Source of the DNA: JBOGDS01 sp050743075 | Lineage (GTDB): Bacteria; Actinomycetota; Actinomycetes; Jiangellales; Jiangellaceae | Direction of reading: 5' to 3' | Assembly: GCA_050743075.1 (NCBI GenBank) | Contig: JBOGDS010000014.1 | Span: 1-57,878 of the forward strand | Length of the DNA: 57,878 nt | Part shown: in pieces, positions 8,147 to 15,749 of the stretch | Layout of the letters: each line of letters begins with the position of its first letter | Numbering within the stretch: the stretch's first letter is position 1 | Translations under genes and position numbers: made by a program | Notes under the pieces: model-generated | Told to the model about the DNA's origin: nothing | Databases searched by the model: none | The model's input: the letters and a program-made list of their open reading frames with translations, nothing else

Positions 8147-9199
8147 TCACGGTAGGAACAGCGTCGAGTCGCCGAACTCGTGCCACAGATACCGACCCTC
8201 GACGGCGGCCTCGTACGCGGCTCGGACCAGATCAGGGCCGGCGACAGCCTCGAGGAGGAGCAGGTGACTCGCCTCGGGCGCGTGCAAGCCGGTGACGAGC
8301 CCGGTCACGGCCCGAGCCGGCCGGTCCGGGCCCAGCACGAGGTTGGTCCAGCCGCTCGCGGCCCGCACCGTCGCGTCCGGGCCGGTGGCAGCCTCGAGGG
8401 CGCGGACTGCCGTCGTCCCGACCGCGACCACGCGCCGCCGGGCTCCACGGGCACTGCGGACCAGTCGTGCGGTGTCGTCGGGGACGTCGAACCGCTCGGG
8501 AAGTGGCGGCTCGTGCAGCTCCGCGCTCGACACGCCGGCGTGCAGCGTGATCGGTGCGACCGTGATCCCACGCGTCGCAAGCCGCACCAGCAACGACGCC
8601 GTGAAGGGACGGCCGGCGCTGGCCATCTCGGCACTTCCCGGCCTGGCCGCGAAGATCGTCTGGTGGTCGGCGAGCGGATACCGCCCGGCGAGGTAGCGGT
8701 ACCCGATCGGGCGCCCGTGCCCGGCGAGATAGACCGCCAGCACCGTCGGCGGCGTCACCGCAGCCTGCCACAAGCGCGATTCGAACGCCGCCGGGTCCGG
8801 GTACGGAGCCGTCAGCCGCAGCCGAAGATCGGGAAGCACCAGCTCCTCGCCGGGTTGGACGTCGAGATCGGGCCCGGTCCCGTCCACGCGGCGCACCTCG
8901 ACGACCCAGGTGCCGTCGTCGAGAACCGTCGACACGTGAACCGGGGCGGGCCGTCCGTCCGTACGAAGACCGTTGACCGCGGCCGGCAGCGTCGCCGAGG
9001 TGTTGACGACGACCAGATCCCCTGGGCTCAACAGGTCGGGGAGGTCACGGAAGCGGCGGTGCTCGATGCCGCCCGGACGGGCGACGAGCAGCTTGACGCC
9101 ATCACGCGGCACACCGCGTCGCTCTGGCGGAGCGGTCGCATCGCTCCCCGGTGGGAGCGTGAACCGCGTCGCGGGCCTGGGCAGTTGGTGAGTGGTCAT
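8147..9199 (-). CDS. queA: S-adenosylmethionine:tRNA ribosyltransferase-isomerase (QueA-like)
   Basis: 350 residues with recognisable QueA features: the LSPGDLVVVNTSATLPAA strand near residue 60, the GYRYLAGRYPLADHQTIFA region, the ITLHAG motif and the closing GLHAPEASHLLLLEA segment. QueA transfers the ribosyl part of SAM to 7-aminomethyl-7-deazaguanine in tRNA. No other queuosine-pathway gene (tgt, queC-F) is in the window, and many actinobacteria lack that pathway while keeping a divergent QueA-like protein, so the true substrate may differ. Coupled by ATGA to the SDR gene upstream. Confidence 0.85.
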   Translation of the reverse strand: MTTHQLPRPATRFTLPPGSDATAPPERRGVPRDGVKLLVARPGGIEHRRFRDLPDLLSPGDLVVVNTSATLPAAVNGLRTDGRPAPVHVSTVLDDGTWVVEVRRVDGTGPDLDVQPGEELVLPDLRLRLTAPYPDPAAFESRLWQAAVTPPTVLAVYLAGHGRPIGYRYLAGRYPLADHQTIFAARPGSAEMASAGRPFTASLLVRLATRGITVAPITLHAGVSSAELHEPPLPERFDVPDDTARLVRSARGARRRVVAVGTTAVRALEAATGPDATVRAASGWTNLVLGPDRPARAVTGLVTGLHAPEASHLLLLEAVAGPDLVRAAYEAAVEGRYLWHEFGDSTLFLP

Positions 9200-9900
9200 G
9201 TCGCGAGCTCGCCGGCCCGGTACCGGCCGCTGGCCAGGTTGTCGTCGACGAGCCTGAGCAGTGCAGGTACCACGCTCTCCGGCGCGGCGCGGTCGCTCAC
9301 GTCCTCACCAGGGAAGGCCTGCTGCTGCAGGTCGGTCGCCATGTCGCCCGGATCGAACGAGTAGACCCGCAGGGTCGGGTGCTCGACGGCGAGGATCGCC
9401 GTGAGCTGGTCGAGCGCTGCCTTGGCCGAGCCGTAACCGCCCCAGCCCTCGTACGCCTCCACGGCTGCATCGGAGGAGATGTCCACGAGCCTGCCGGCGC
9501 GCTTCTCCAGGTACGGAAGCAACAACTGCACCAGTGCGAGAGGTGCGACGGTGTTGACCGCATAGACGTGCTCGAGGACGTCGAGCGGATAGTCGGCGAG
9601 CCGAGGCTGGGGGCTCGGTCCGAGGATGCTCGCGTTGTTCACGAGCAGGTCAAGTCCGCCTGCCCGGCCCACGGCATCGGCCAGCGCCTGGCGGTGCGCC
9701 GGGTCGGCCACGTCGCCCGGGATCACGGTGATTGCCTCAGGAACGGCCAGGCCGGCCACGGCCTCGGTCAGACGATCGGCGTTGCGCGCGTCGACGACAG
9801 TCCGCCACCCGCGCCGGACCAACTCTGCCGTGAGTGCCCGGCCGAGGCCGCGGGATGCCCCCGTCACCAGGGCAACCTTCGTGTCTGTGCTCTCGGTCAT
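9196..9900 (-). CDS. Short-chain dehydrogenase/reductase (SDR)
   Basis: 234-residue classical SDR. TGASRGLG forms the nucleotide-binding glycine motif near the N-terminus and NNAS follows the fourth strand. Ser-Ser and Tyr-x3-Lys (YGSAK) supply the catalytic residues. The substrate is not evident. The ATG at 9900 is taken as start: it lacks a ribosome site, but a plausible promoter -10 ends 6 nt ahead, so a leaderless message is likely. A TTG at 9915 is a poorer alternative. The stop overlaps the queA-like start (ATGA), so the two genes form an operon. Confidence 0.85.
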   Translation of the reverse strand: MTESTDTKVALVTGASRGLGRALTAELVRRGWRTVVDARNADRLTEAVAGLAVPEAITVIPGDVADPAHRQALADAVGRAGGLDLLVNNASILGPSPQPRLADYPLDVLEHVYAVNTVAPLALVQLLLPYLEKRAGRLVDISSDAAVEAYEGWGGYGSAKAALDQLTAILAVEHPTLRVYSFDPGDMATDLQQQAFPGEDVSDRAAPESVVPALLRLVDDNLASGRYRAGELAT

Positions 9901-9906
9901 GGTGCC

Positions 9907-9937
9907 AGCGTGCAAGTTCGAGCTAAGTTGAAGTCAA
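9907..9937 (-). promoter_or_regulatory. MerR/SoxR-style promoter with 19-bp spacer ahead of the SDR-queA operon
   Basis: On the minus strand TTGACT (9932-9937) and CACGCT (9907-9912) are separated by 19 bp. The spacer region holds the imperfect dyad TTCAACTTAGCTCGAA, also readable as AAGTTCGA/AAGTTGAA direct repeats 11 bp apart on the plus strand. Overlong spacers filled by a dyad are the hallmark of promoters activated by MerR/SoxR-type regulators. The -10 lies 6 nt from the ATG. No MerR DNA-binding gene is adjacent. Confidence 0.4.
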
Positions 9938-9982
9938 GCGTGGGGGATACGCCCCGAACTGGGCTTCGGCGGGCGATTGAAC

Positions 9983-9998
9983 TCCCGCCCGGGCGGGA
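9983..9998. promoter_or_regulatory. Perfect 16-bp palindrome upstream of the MEDS-domain gene
   Basis: TCCCGCCCGGGCGGGA is fully self-complementary and ends 16 nt before the GTG at 10015. It could be a dimeric-regulator operator or a translation-blocking hairpin. The GC-rich composition means part of the symmetry could be chance, but 16 of 16 positions match. Confidence 0.4.
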
Positions 9999-10014
9999 AT
10001 ACTGCTCGACCGAC

Positions 10015-10965
10015 GTGATCACCGATACCGCCGTCTCAGCTGCGGCCCATCCCTTCTCCCACCTGGCCTTCCTCTACCGGGGTGTGGAGGAGTACCTGGC
10101 TGGCATCGTCGCGTTCATCCGCGACGGCCTCGCGGTGGGCGAGCCGGTCGCGGTCGCCGTTCCCGAACCGCGGCTGAGCCTGATCGACGAGGAGCTCGGG
10201 CATGTCGGCTCTCAGGTGCGCCTCGTGGACATGGTCCATGCCGGGCGCAACCCCGGGTGGATCATCCCGGGCGTCCTGCGCGCCTTCGCCGACTCCCATC
10301 CGGGCGTCCGCGTCCGGATCGTCGGAGAACCGACCTGGCCCGGACGTTCGGCACTGGAGTACCCGGCGTGCGCCCAGAACGAAGCGCTGACCAACCGCGC
10401 ACTCGACGGTCGCCCGGTGACGGTCCTGTGCCCGTACGACGCCGACGGGCTCGACTCTGACGTGCTGACCGATGCGGCGATGACACATCCCGTCGTCATC
10501 GACGGCGGCGCCAGCCGGCGCAGCTCCTCCTTCGCGCCGGACCACGTCGTGGCCGTCTACAACGAGGTGCTCCCCGAGATGCCGGACGCTCCCGTCGTCG
10601 CGTTCGGGCGGCACGGCGTGGCCCACACCCGGGCCTTCGCCGTCGATCACGCGGCGGCCTTCGGCATGCGAGCCGCGCGTCTCGACGACCTCGCGCTCGC
10701 CGTCGGGGAGCTCGCCACGAACAGCATCTTGCACGGAGGCGGGTCGGGAACGCTGCGGATCTGGGCAGAGAACGGCCACGTCGCCTGCGAGGTGCGCGAC
10801 AGCGGGCACATCGTGGACCCGCTCGCGGGCCGGATTCCCGCCCACCCCAGCCAGATCGGCGGCCGCGGCCTGCTCCTCGTCAACAGCCTGGCCGATCTCG
10901 TTCGGATCCACACCGAGCCGGTCGGAACGGCGATCCGGATACATCTTCGCCTGCCTGGCGGCTGA
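10015..10965 (+). CDS. MEDS-domain sensor with anti-sigma-type ATPase domain
   Basis: 316 residues. The N-terminal half (about 10-175) fits the MEDS (DcmR-like sensory) domain, with HLAFLYRGVEEYL and the WPGRSALEYPACAQNEA-type core. The C-terminal half is a HATPase_c_2 fold: the N-box ELATNSILHGG, then DSGHIVDP and the GGRGLLLV glycine box. Such proteins occur widely in Streptomyces-type actinobacteria as presumed anti-sigma or two-component-like regulators; there is no dimerisation/His box, so it is not a classical histidine kinase. GTG at 10015 is the likely start; no clear ribosome site, and the palindrome at 9983-9998 lies just upstream. The partner sigma or anti-anti-sigma factor is not adjacent. 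Confidence 0.82.
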   Translation: MITDTAVSAAAHPFSHLAFLYRGVEEYLAGIVAFIRDGLAVGEPVAVAVPEPRLSLIDEELGHVGSQVRLVDMVHAGRNPGWIIPGVLRAFADSHPGVRVRIVGEPTWPGRSALEYPACAQNEALTNRALDGRPVTVLCPYDADGLDSDVLTDAAMTHPVVIDGGASRRSSSFAPDHVVAVYNEVLPEMPDAPVVAFGRHGVAHTRAFAVDHAAAFGMRAARLDDLALAVGELATNSILHGGGSGTLRIWAENGHVACEVRDSGHIVDPLAGRIPAHPSQIGGRGLLLVNSLADLVRIHTEPVGTAIRIHLRLPGG

Positions 10966-10989
10966 CGGCATCCGGCAAGGGGGTGGGAC

Positions 10990-11928
10990 GTGCTCACAGT
11001 CGCGACCTGGAACGTCGAGAACCTGTTCCTTCCCGGCGGGGACTCGGGGCCCGCGAACGTCGAGGTTTACACGCGCAAGCTGGAGTACCTGGCCGCGACC
11101 ATCGACGGCGCCGGCGCGGATGTCATCTGCCTGCAAGAGCTCGGTGGATCCGAGCCGGTCACCGACCTCGTCGCGGCCATGGACGATGCCCTTCCGCAGC
11201 TGGCGCTCGGGGTGCCGGACGAGCGCGGCATCCGGGTAGGCGTCTTGTCCCGGTATCCGATCGCGGAGGCGTACGACTGGCTCGAGTTCCCCGACGGCGG
11301 GCTGCCCGACGTCAAGGATCCCGACGGCAACATCCTGACGGCGATGGGCCGCGGCGCCGTCGAGGTCGTCCTGGACCTGGGCGAGATCGTCGCCGGGGCG
11401 AAGCTCCGGGTCGTCACCGCGCACCTGAAGTCGAGGATCCTCAGCTTTCCGAACGACCGCTTCTTCCCGCTCGACGAGGACGAGCGCGCCCGTGGCGCCG
11501 GCTTCGCGCTGATCCGCAGGGCCGCGGAGGCTGTCGCCGTCCGCGTGGAGCTCAACCGCTGGATGCCGCGCGAACCGGACGTCCCTGTCGTGCTGGCCGG
11601 TGACATGAACGACGAGCCCGGCGCCGTCACGACGTCGCTGCTCAGTGGGCCGGAGGACGGCAACCCGAACCGGCCCGACCTGGGTGACCCGTACCGCCTC
11701 TACAACCTCGCCGACCGTCTGCCGGCCGACCGCTCGTTCTCCCGGATCTACCGGAACCGGCGTGAGCTGATCGACCACATCCTCATCTCCCGGCCGTTGC
11801 TCCTGGCCGGCGCGGCGGCCGATTCACTCGTCGACGACCTGATCGGCATCGACGAGAACGTCGACAGCCGCCGCGACGCCGTCGTGCCGGACCACGCCAT
11901 GCTCTACGCCCGCGTCAACTGGCCGTGA
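10990..11928 (+). CDS. Endonuclease/exonuclease/phosphatase (EEP) family protein
   Basis: 312-residue single EEP domain (DNase I/sphingomyelinase fold). Metal and catalytic motifs appear in order: TWNVENLF at the start, LQELGG, the GDMNDEPG loop, DHILIS and a final PDHAMLYA. No signal peptide, so probably cytoplasmic. EEP enzymes cut phosphodiester bonds in nucleic acids, lipids or nucleotides; the substrate is not predictable. It begins with GTG 24 nt after the MEDS gene with AAGGGGG ahead, and is probably cotranscribed with it. Confidence 0.85.
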   Translation: MLTVATWNVENLFLPGGDSGPANVEVYTRKLEYLAATIDGAGADVICLQELGGSEPVTDLVAAMDDALPQLALGVPDERGIRVGVLSRYPIAEAYDWLEFPDGGLPDVKDPDGNILTAMGRGAVEVVLDLGEIVAGAKLRVVTAHLKSRILSFPNDRFFPLDEDERARGAGFALIRRAAEAVAVRVELNRWMPREPDVPVVLAGDMNDEPGAVTTSLLSGPEDGNPNRPDLGDPYRLYNLADRLPADRSFSRIYRNRRELIDHILISRPLLLAGAAADSLVDDLIGIDENVDSRRDAVVPDHAMLYARVNWP

Positions 11929-11968
11929 TGCCACCTGGTACGTCGCGCCCGACCTGAGCAGTCCACGG

Positions 11969-13003
11969 TCAGGGACAGGTGCCCAGGGCCGCCAGGTCGA
12001 TGGCCTCGGTGATGTCGCTGACAGTGAGGCCAGCGTTGGGACCTCCGGCGAGCGTGTACAGCACGGTGTCCACCGTGGCGACGCCGAGCCCGTGCCGCCG
12101 GATCGGCATCGGCGGCAGGGCCTGCCAGGTTCCCGCGCCTGGATCGAACGCCTCGACCTCGGCGAACGTGGAGGCACCACCGTCCTCCAGGTTCTCGCCA
12201 CCGACGGCCACGATGTGGCCCGAGCAGGTCGCCGCCGCGGAAAGGCCCCCGCGCGGGGTCGGCAGGTCGGCCAACGCGGACCACTGGCCGGTAGCGGGGT
12301 CGTACATCTCGAAGGCGCCCTGGTTCTCGTAGGGCTCGCGATCTGAGGGGCGCCGCCCCCCGACGGTGTACACAAGCCCGCCTGATCCAGCGCCACCCAG
12401 GTGTTCACGCGGCGTCGGCGGGCCAGGAGCGGTCGACCAGTCGTCGGCGGCCGCGTCGTACACCAGCATCTCTTCGGCCAGGTGCGTGCCCGGACCGTCC
12501 CCGTGGGGGGTCATCCCACCAGCGACGTAGACAGTCCCGTCCGCTGCTATCGCCGTTCCGGCGGCACGTCCCTCCGGCATCGGAGCCATCTCCTGCCACG
12601 CGCCGTCGTCCAGCCGGAACACCTCGGACCGCACGTCGGTCAGCCGGCCGCGGTAACCGCCGAACACGTAGACCGCGTCGCCGACCGCCGCGGCCATCGC
12701 GTGGTTGACCGGTGCCGGCAGGTCCGGTCCGGGCTCCCACTGGCCGGTGTCCGTGTCGAAGACCTCGACGGTGGCCAGGCTGTCGCCGAGAGCGTCGAAG
12801 CCTCCGATCACGTGGATCCGGGTGCCGACGGTCGCCGTCCCGACCTCGCTGCGGGTCGACGGCGCCGGGTCGAGCCGCTCCCACGCCGACGTGTCCGTTG
12901 TCGACGTGCTCTGGATGCCCGTCGGCTCCCCAGCGCCGCTGCAGGCCGTGGCGATCACTGCCAGCACGGTCACCGTGGCCAGGATTCGAGCCGCCGATCG
13001 CAT
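11969..13003 (-). CDS. Kelch-repeat beta-propeller lipoprotein
   Basis: 344 residues. The N-terminus has a basic pair, a hydrophobic run and a lipobox-like IATAC, so it is probably a lipoprotein on the outer face of the membrane. The rest consists of about six Kelch units recognisable by repeated V-x-GG, tyrosine/phenylalanine and W-x-x-(L/M)-x-P-(L/M)-P elements (for example VYVFGG, VYTVGG, IVAVGG and WQALPPMP), making a complete propeller. No catalytic residues are evident; a binding or scaffold role is likely. The ATG at 13003 is chosen because it directly precedes the signal sequence; the longer frame upstream lacks coding character. Confidence 0.82.
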   Translation of the reverse strand: MRSAARILATVTVLAVIATACSGAGEPTGIQSTSTTDTSAWERLDPAPSTRSEVGTATVGTRIHVIGGFDALGDSLATVEVFDTDTGQWEPGPDLPAPVNHAMAAAVGDAVYVFGGYRGRLTDVRSEVFRLDDGAWQEMAPMPEGRAAGTAIAADGTVYVAGGMTPHGDGPGTHLAEEMLVYDAAADDWSTAPGPPTPREHLGGAGSGGLVYTVGGRRPSDREPYENQGAFEMYDPATGQWSALADLPTPRGGLSAAATCSGHIVAVGGENLEDGGASTFAEVEAFDPGAGTWQALPPMPIRRHGLGVATVDTVLYTLAGGPNAGLTVSDITEAIDLAALGTCP

Positions 13004-13028
13004 GCCACCAGACCATGCCCACCGGTGA

Positions 13029-13443
13029 GCGTGCGCGCAATCCTCTTCCGTCCAGGACAAGCCGTGGTTCGACGTCTGGTACGAGTCGCTCCCGATCGCG
13101 GGCGTCTCCGACCGGATGGTCGGCGGCACGCTGCGCTCGCGCATGGTCGGCACAGCAGCCGCGGGGAACGTGCACGCCAAGACCGGCTCGCTGACCGGCG
13201 CCTCGGCCCTGTCCGGATACGTCACCGATGCCGACGGCGACCGCCTGATCTTCTCGATCATTCTCAACGACTACCTTGAGCTCGAAGCCGAGCGACCTCG
13301 AGGACCGGATCGCGGTCCGGCTCGCGCTGTTCAGCGAGGACACGGCGGCTGCCCCCGACGCCTCGCGCCAGTTGCGTGCCGTCGAGCCGCCCGCAGTGCC
13401 GCTGCCAGACGATGTCGAGTGTTCCTGGATCAAGGCCTGCTGA
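13029..13443 (+). pseudogene. Remnant of D-alanyl-D-alanine carboxypeptidase (DacB/PBP4, peptidase S13)
   Basis: Only the C-terminal part survives. From 13029 the frame reads a typical S13 stretch with RMVGGTLRSRM, the active-site box HAKTGSLTGASALSGY and ILNDY. After ILNDY (about 13275) the coding continues in the next frame (LSSKPSDLEDRIAVRLALFSE to the TGA at 13441-13443), so there is a one-base frameshift. The SxxK and SxN motifs and signal peptide are absent. It is a dead gene fragment. It lies at the left edge of the scrambled region and may mark an old deletion junction. Confidence 0.82.
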
Positions 13444-13448
13444 GGGTG

Positions 13449-13940
13449 TCATCCCCAGGCGACCATGGGCCCTTGCAAGGGAAGCGCGACGTTGAGGAAC
13501 TCGTCCCACTTGTCATCGCTGGTCTCGAACGTCGCGAGGAACCTCACGCTTGGCTCACCCAGCGCGGCCGTGCCGATGAGGACGAACTCGGCCGAGACCA
13601 CGTCACCAGGACCGAGACGGCCGAAGTCATGTTCACGAGCTCGAACATCCGTCGTGTCCTGCGCATACCCGACGAGCGGGCTGTGGCCGCTCAATACCTT
13701 GACCACCGCGCTCTCGACGACGATCGCACCTCGGTTCTCGAGCGCGAACAGAGCGACCAGTGGCTCGCTCAGCCACTTGTCGAAGCGAGCGACCAGGCGT
13801 GGGCGGCGCCGCTCCCGTTCGCGGCGTTTTTCGCGTCGGTGCACCGCGTGGGTGTAGCCGACCGCTACCAGGCTGAGGATGAACGCACCCATGGCGAGCC
13901 AGAACGCGGCGATCTCCTGGCCCTCCCACGCGCCGAACAT
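13449..13940 (-). CDS. Hypothetical single-pass membrane protein
   Basis: 163 residues that I do not recognise as a family. The N-terminus has one membrane helix (about residues 10-31, FWLAMGAFILSLVAVGYTHAV) followed by a dense Arg/Lys/Glu cluster. The remaining cytoplasmic domain looks globular and beta-rich (LFALENRGAIVVESAVVKV, FLATFETSDDKWDEFLNVALP). The ATG at 13940 has only a weak ribosome site. It may be an accessory gene or part of the decayed insertion around it. Codon use and amino acid content look like real coding sequence. Confidence 0.55.
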   Translation of the reverse strand: MFGAWEGQEIAAFWLAMGAFILSLVAVGYTHAVHRREKRRERERRRPRLVARFDKWLSEPLVALFALENRGAIVVESAVVKVLSGHSPLVGYAQDTTDVRAREHDFGRLGPGDVVSAEFVLIGTAALGEPSVRFLATFETSDDKWDEFLNVALPLQGPMVAWG

Positions 13941-13996
13941 GCCGCCGGAGCGTACGGCAGCCGGATCGGGTGGCGATAGACGCCGTCATCGTGCGG

Positions 13997-14320
13997 CTAC
14001 GCGGCGATCTCCACCGTGACTCCGAGGGGCAGCCCTCGGATGCGCCGCCTGATGTCCTCCGGTGCACGCGCGAACTCCTGCTCCATGGCTGGTCGGCCTT
14101 CCCGGAAGTGCTTCCAGCCCTCGTCGTGGATCGGGATGACGGTTCGCGGCCGGACGAGGAGGCGGCACCGGTCGAGGACTTTCTGGGCGGTCATGGTGTA
14201 GCGCACCGGGCCGGTCACCGGGAAGCTACGCCCATCCGGCGGCTCGGCGGCGGACCATGGCGGCACGGCGTGGCGGTGATCTCGATCGGCGGCCGCGTCG
14301 GCGCGTCGAGGCGAGTGAAC
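13997..14320 (-). pseudogene. Internally deleted MBL-fold metallo-hydrolase remnant
   Basis: On the minus strand one frame (14320 down to about 14250) reads TRLDAP..PPIEITATPCRHGPP, a conserved MBL-hydrolase segment. From about 14240 the family resumes in another frame with FPVTGPVRYTM, RPRTVIPIHDEGWKHFREG and RRRIRGLPLG to the stop at 13997. The roughly 60 residues that normally lie between the two segments are missing and the frame changes at the join. The N-terminal part with the HxHxDH site is also absent, so the gene is inactive. It is truncated on its 5' side where the integrative-element remnant begins. Confidence 0.7.
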
Positions 14321-14335
14321 CGCCTACCTTGCATT

Positions 14336-14540
14336 GTGGACCTGAAGCGCCGGGTCGAGCAGCACGTAGAGCACCAGTGGCCCGGGAGCCCATCACGTCC
14401 CCTGCGTGTCGGCGCTGGCCCGCCGTCTGCGGGACGGCTGCCCCGCACGGCTGGGCCAGTACGGCGGTGGGTGCGTCCTGGGGTCGCCGAGGTCGTGGCG
14501 CTTCCTTACGGCGATGGAATGGATCAGGACCAGCCGCTGA
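14336..14540 (+). other. Two-frame remnant of a small unrecognised gene
   Basis: A GTG at 14336 opens VDLKRRVEQHVEHQWPG; after a frame change near 14400 the sequence reads CVSALARRLRDGCPARLGQ, then GSPRSWRFLTAMEWIRTS and a TGA at 14538-14540. Joined, this gives a coherent, Trp-containing peptide of about 67 residues, more protein-like than either frame alone. No family is recognised. It could be a small element gene broken by one indel, or part of the missing front of the initiator gene. Confidence 0.3.
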
Positions 14541-14580
14541 CCGTCCGCATCGTCAAGATCGGAGACGATGTTTCGGATAC

Positions 14581-15564
14581 TGGTGTCTGGCTCGTCACGG
14601 CGACCAGGACACGCAGCTCGGTCAGCCGTTGTGCTGGCAGTGCTATGACTACACCGCCCACGTGCTGTGGCAATGGCACGCACCCGAGCTCTGGCGCCGC
14701 TTCACCATCACACTCGGGCGTACCCTCGCTGCCCAGTGCGGGCTGACGCCGGCCCAGTTCGGGCGCCGGGCACGGGTGGCGTACACGAAGGTGGTCGAGT
14801 TCCAAGCCCGCGGCATCATCCACGTCCACGCACCCATCCGCCTCGACGGACCCCACGGACCCGAAACGCCGCCCCATGTCGACCTCGACGCTGACCACCT
14901 TGGCCACGCGGTTCTCGAGGCCGCCCGCCACGTCCGGCTCACCGTCCCAGCCGGCGACGGCTCGGGACTCGTGCTGCGGTGGGGTGCCCAGGTCGACGTC
15001 CGACCGATCAGCCACGGCGCCGGCCGCGACGCCAACGCCGGGCCGGCGCACCCGTTCCAGGTCGCCGCCTACCTGGCGAAGTACCTGACCAAGACCACCG
15101 AAGAATTCGGCCTGCCCGCGCGCGTTCGCCACCCGTGGGCGGCGCGTCAAGCAGGTGCCAGCCCGCACGCGCAGCGGATCATCGACACCGCCTACACGCT
15201 CGCAACCGGCGGCGGTGAGGACTACGCACGGCTCCGGGAACGGTTGGCCACCCTCGGCTACCGCGGCCATCCCATCACCAAGTCCCGCCACTACTCCACC
15301 ACCTTCGGAGCGCTCCGCCGAGCCCGAGCCGCCTGGCGACGCCGACCCGCACGCCTCGACCCCGACGCCGAGATCCGCGAACTACTCGACGACCGCCACG
15401 ACTCCGAAGATGCCGGCGTCGTGATCGTCAAGGTCTGGCACTACGCAGGCAGCGGCTACCTCGATCTGGCTACTGCCGCTGCAGCCGTGACGTCAGCCGT
15501 TCTTGCCCGCACGCGTCGTCCCCCCCGCCCGTCTACTCGATCCGCGTCTGGAGGGGGGTTCTGA
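14581..15564 (+). pseudogene. 5'-truncated RepSA-type replication initiator of an integrative element
   Basis: About 327 residues of the C-terminal two-thirds of the actinobacterial replication initiator (RepSA/pSAM2-like). Recognisable pieces are LGQPLCWQCYDYTAHVLWQWHAPELW, the KVVEFQARGIIHVHAPIRLDG catalytic region with its HVH metal motif, AAYLAKYLTKTTEEFG and the HPWAARQAG tail region. The zinc-ribbon N-terminus expected upstream is missing; homology begins abruptly near 14581. The stop overlaps the next start (TGATG), so the original rep-xis-int operon order is preserved. No start codon with a ribosome site is convincing, hence pseudogene. Confidence 0.75.
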
Positions 15565-15749
15565 TGGACAAGCTGCTGCTGACTGTGGCTGAGGCCGCTG
15601 ACGCGCTGAACCTGAGCCGTGGAAAGGTCTACGAGCTGCTCTACAAGGGCTTGATCGCCTCGGCAAAGATCGGCGGTTGCCGCAGGATCCCGGCCGCCTC
15701 GCTACACGCCTACGTTGACTCGTTGACCGATCCGGAGCGTGTGGCATGA
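15564..15749 (+). CDS. xis: Excisionase-type helix-turn-helix DNA-binding protein
   Basis: 61 residues, the usual size for Xis of actinobacterial integrative elements. It has a MerR-like winged helix-turn-helix: LLTVAEAADALNLSRGKVYELLYKG followed by the wing GGCRRIPAASLHAYV. With a working integrase it would bind near att and steer excision. It overlaps the rep stop by TGATG and the int start by ATGA, so it is intact and embedded in the operon. GAGGGGGG lies just ahead of the start. Confidence 0.88.
   Translation: MDKLLLTVAEAADALNLSRGKVYELLYKGLIASAKIGGCRRIPAASLHAYVDSLTDPERVA

Noticed and set aside
8927..8945. parS-like GACACGTGAACC inside the queA-like gene, and similar CACGTG sites at 34618 and 37137
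   Set aside because: Each shares only the CACGTG centre and differs at several flanking core positions from GTTTCACGTGAAAC.
13000..14600. Left attachment site matching the 3' end of tRNA-Ala
   Set aside because: No stretch resembling GACTTGAACCC or its neighbours was found by eye; the left att appears lost.
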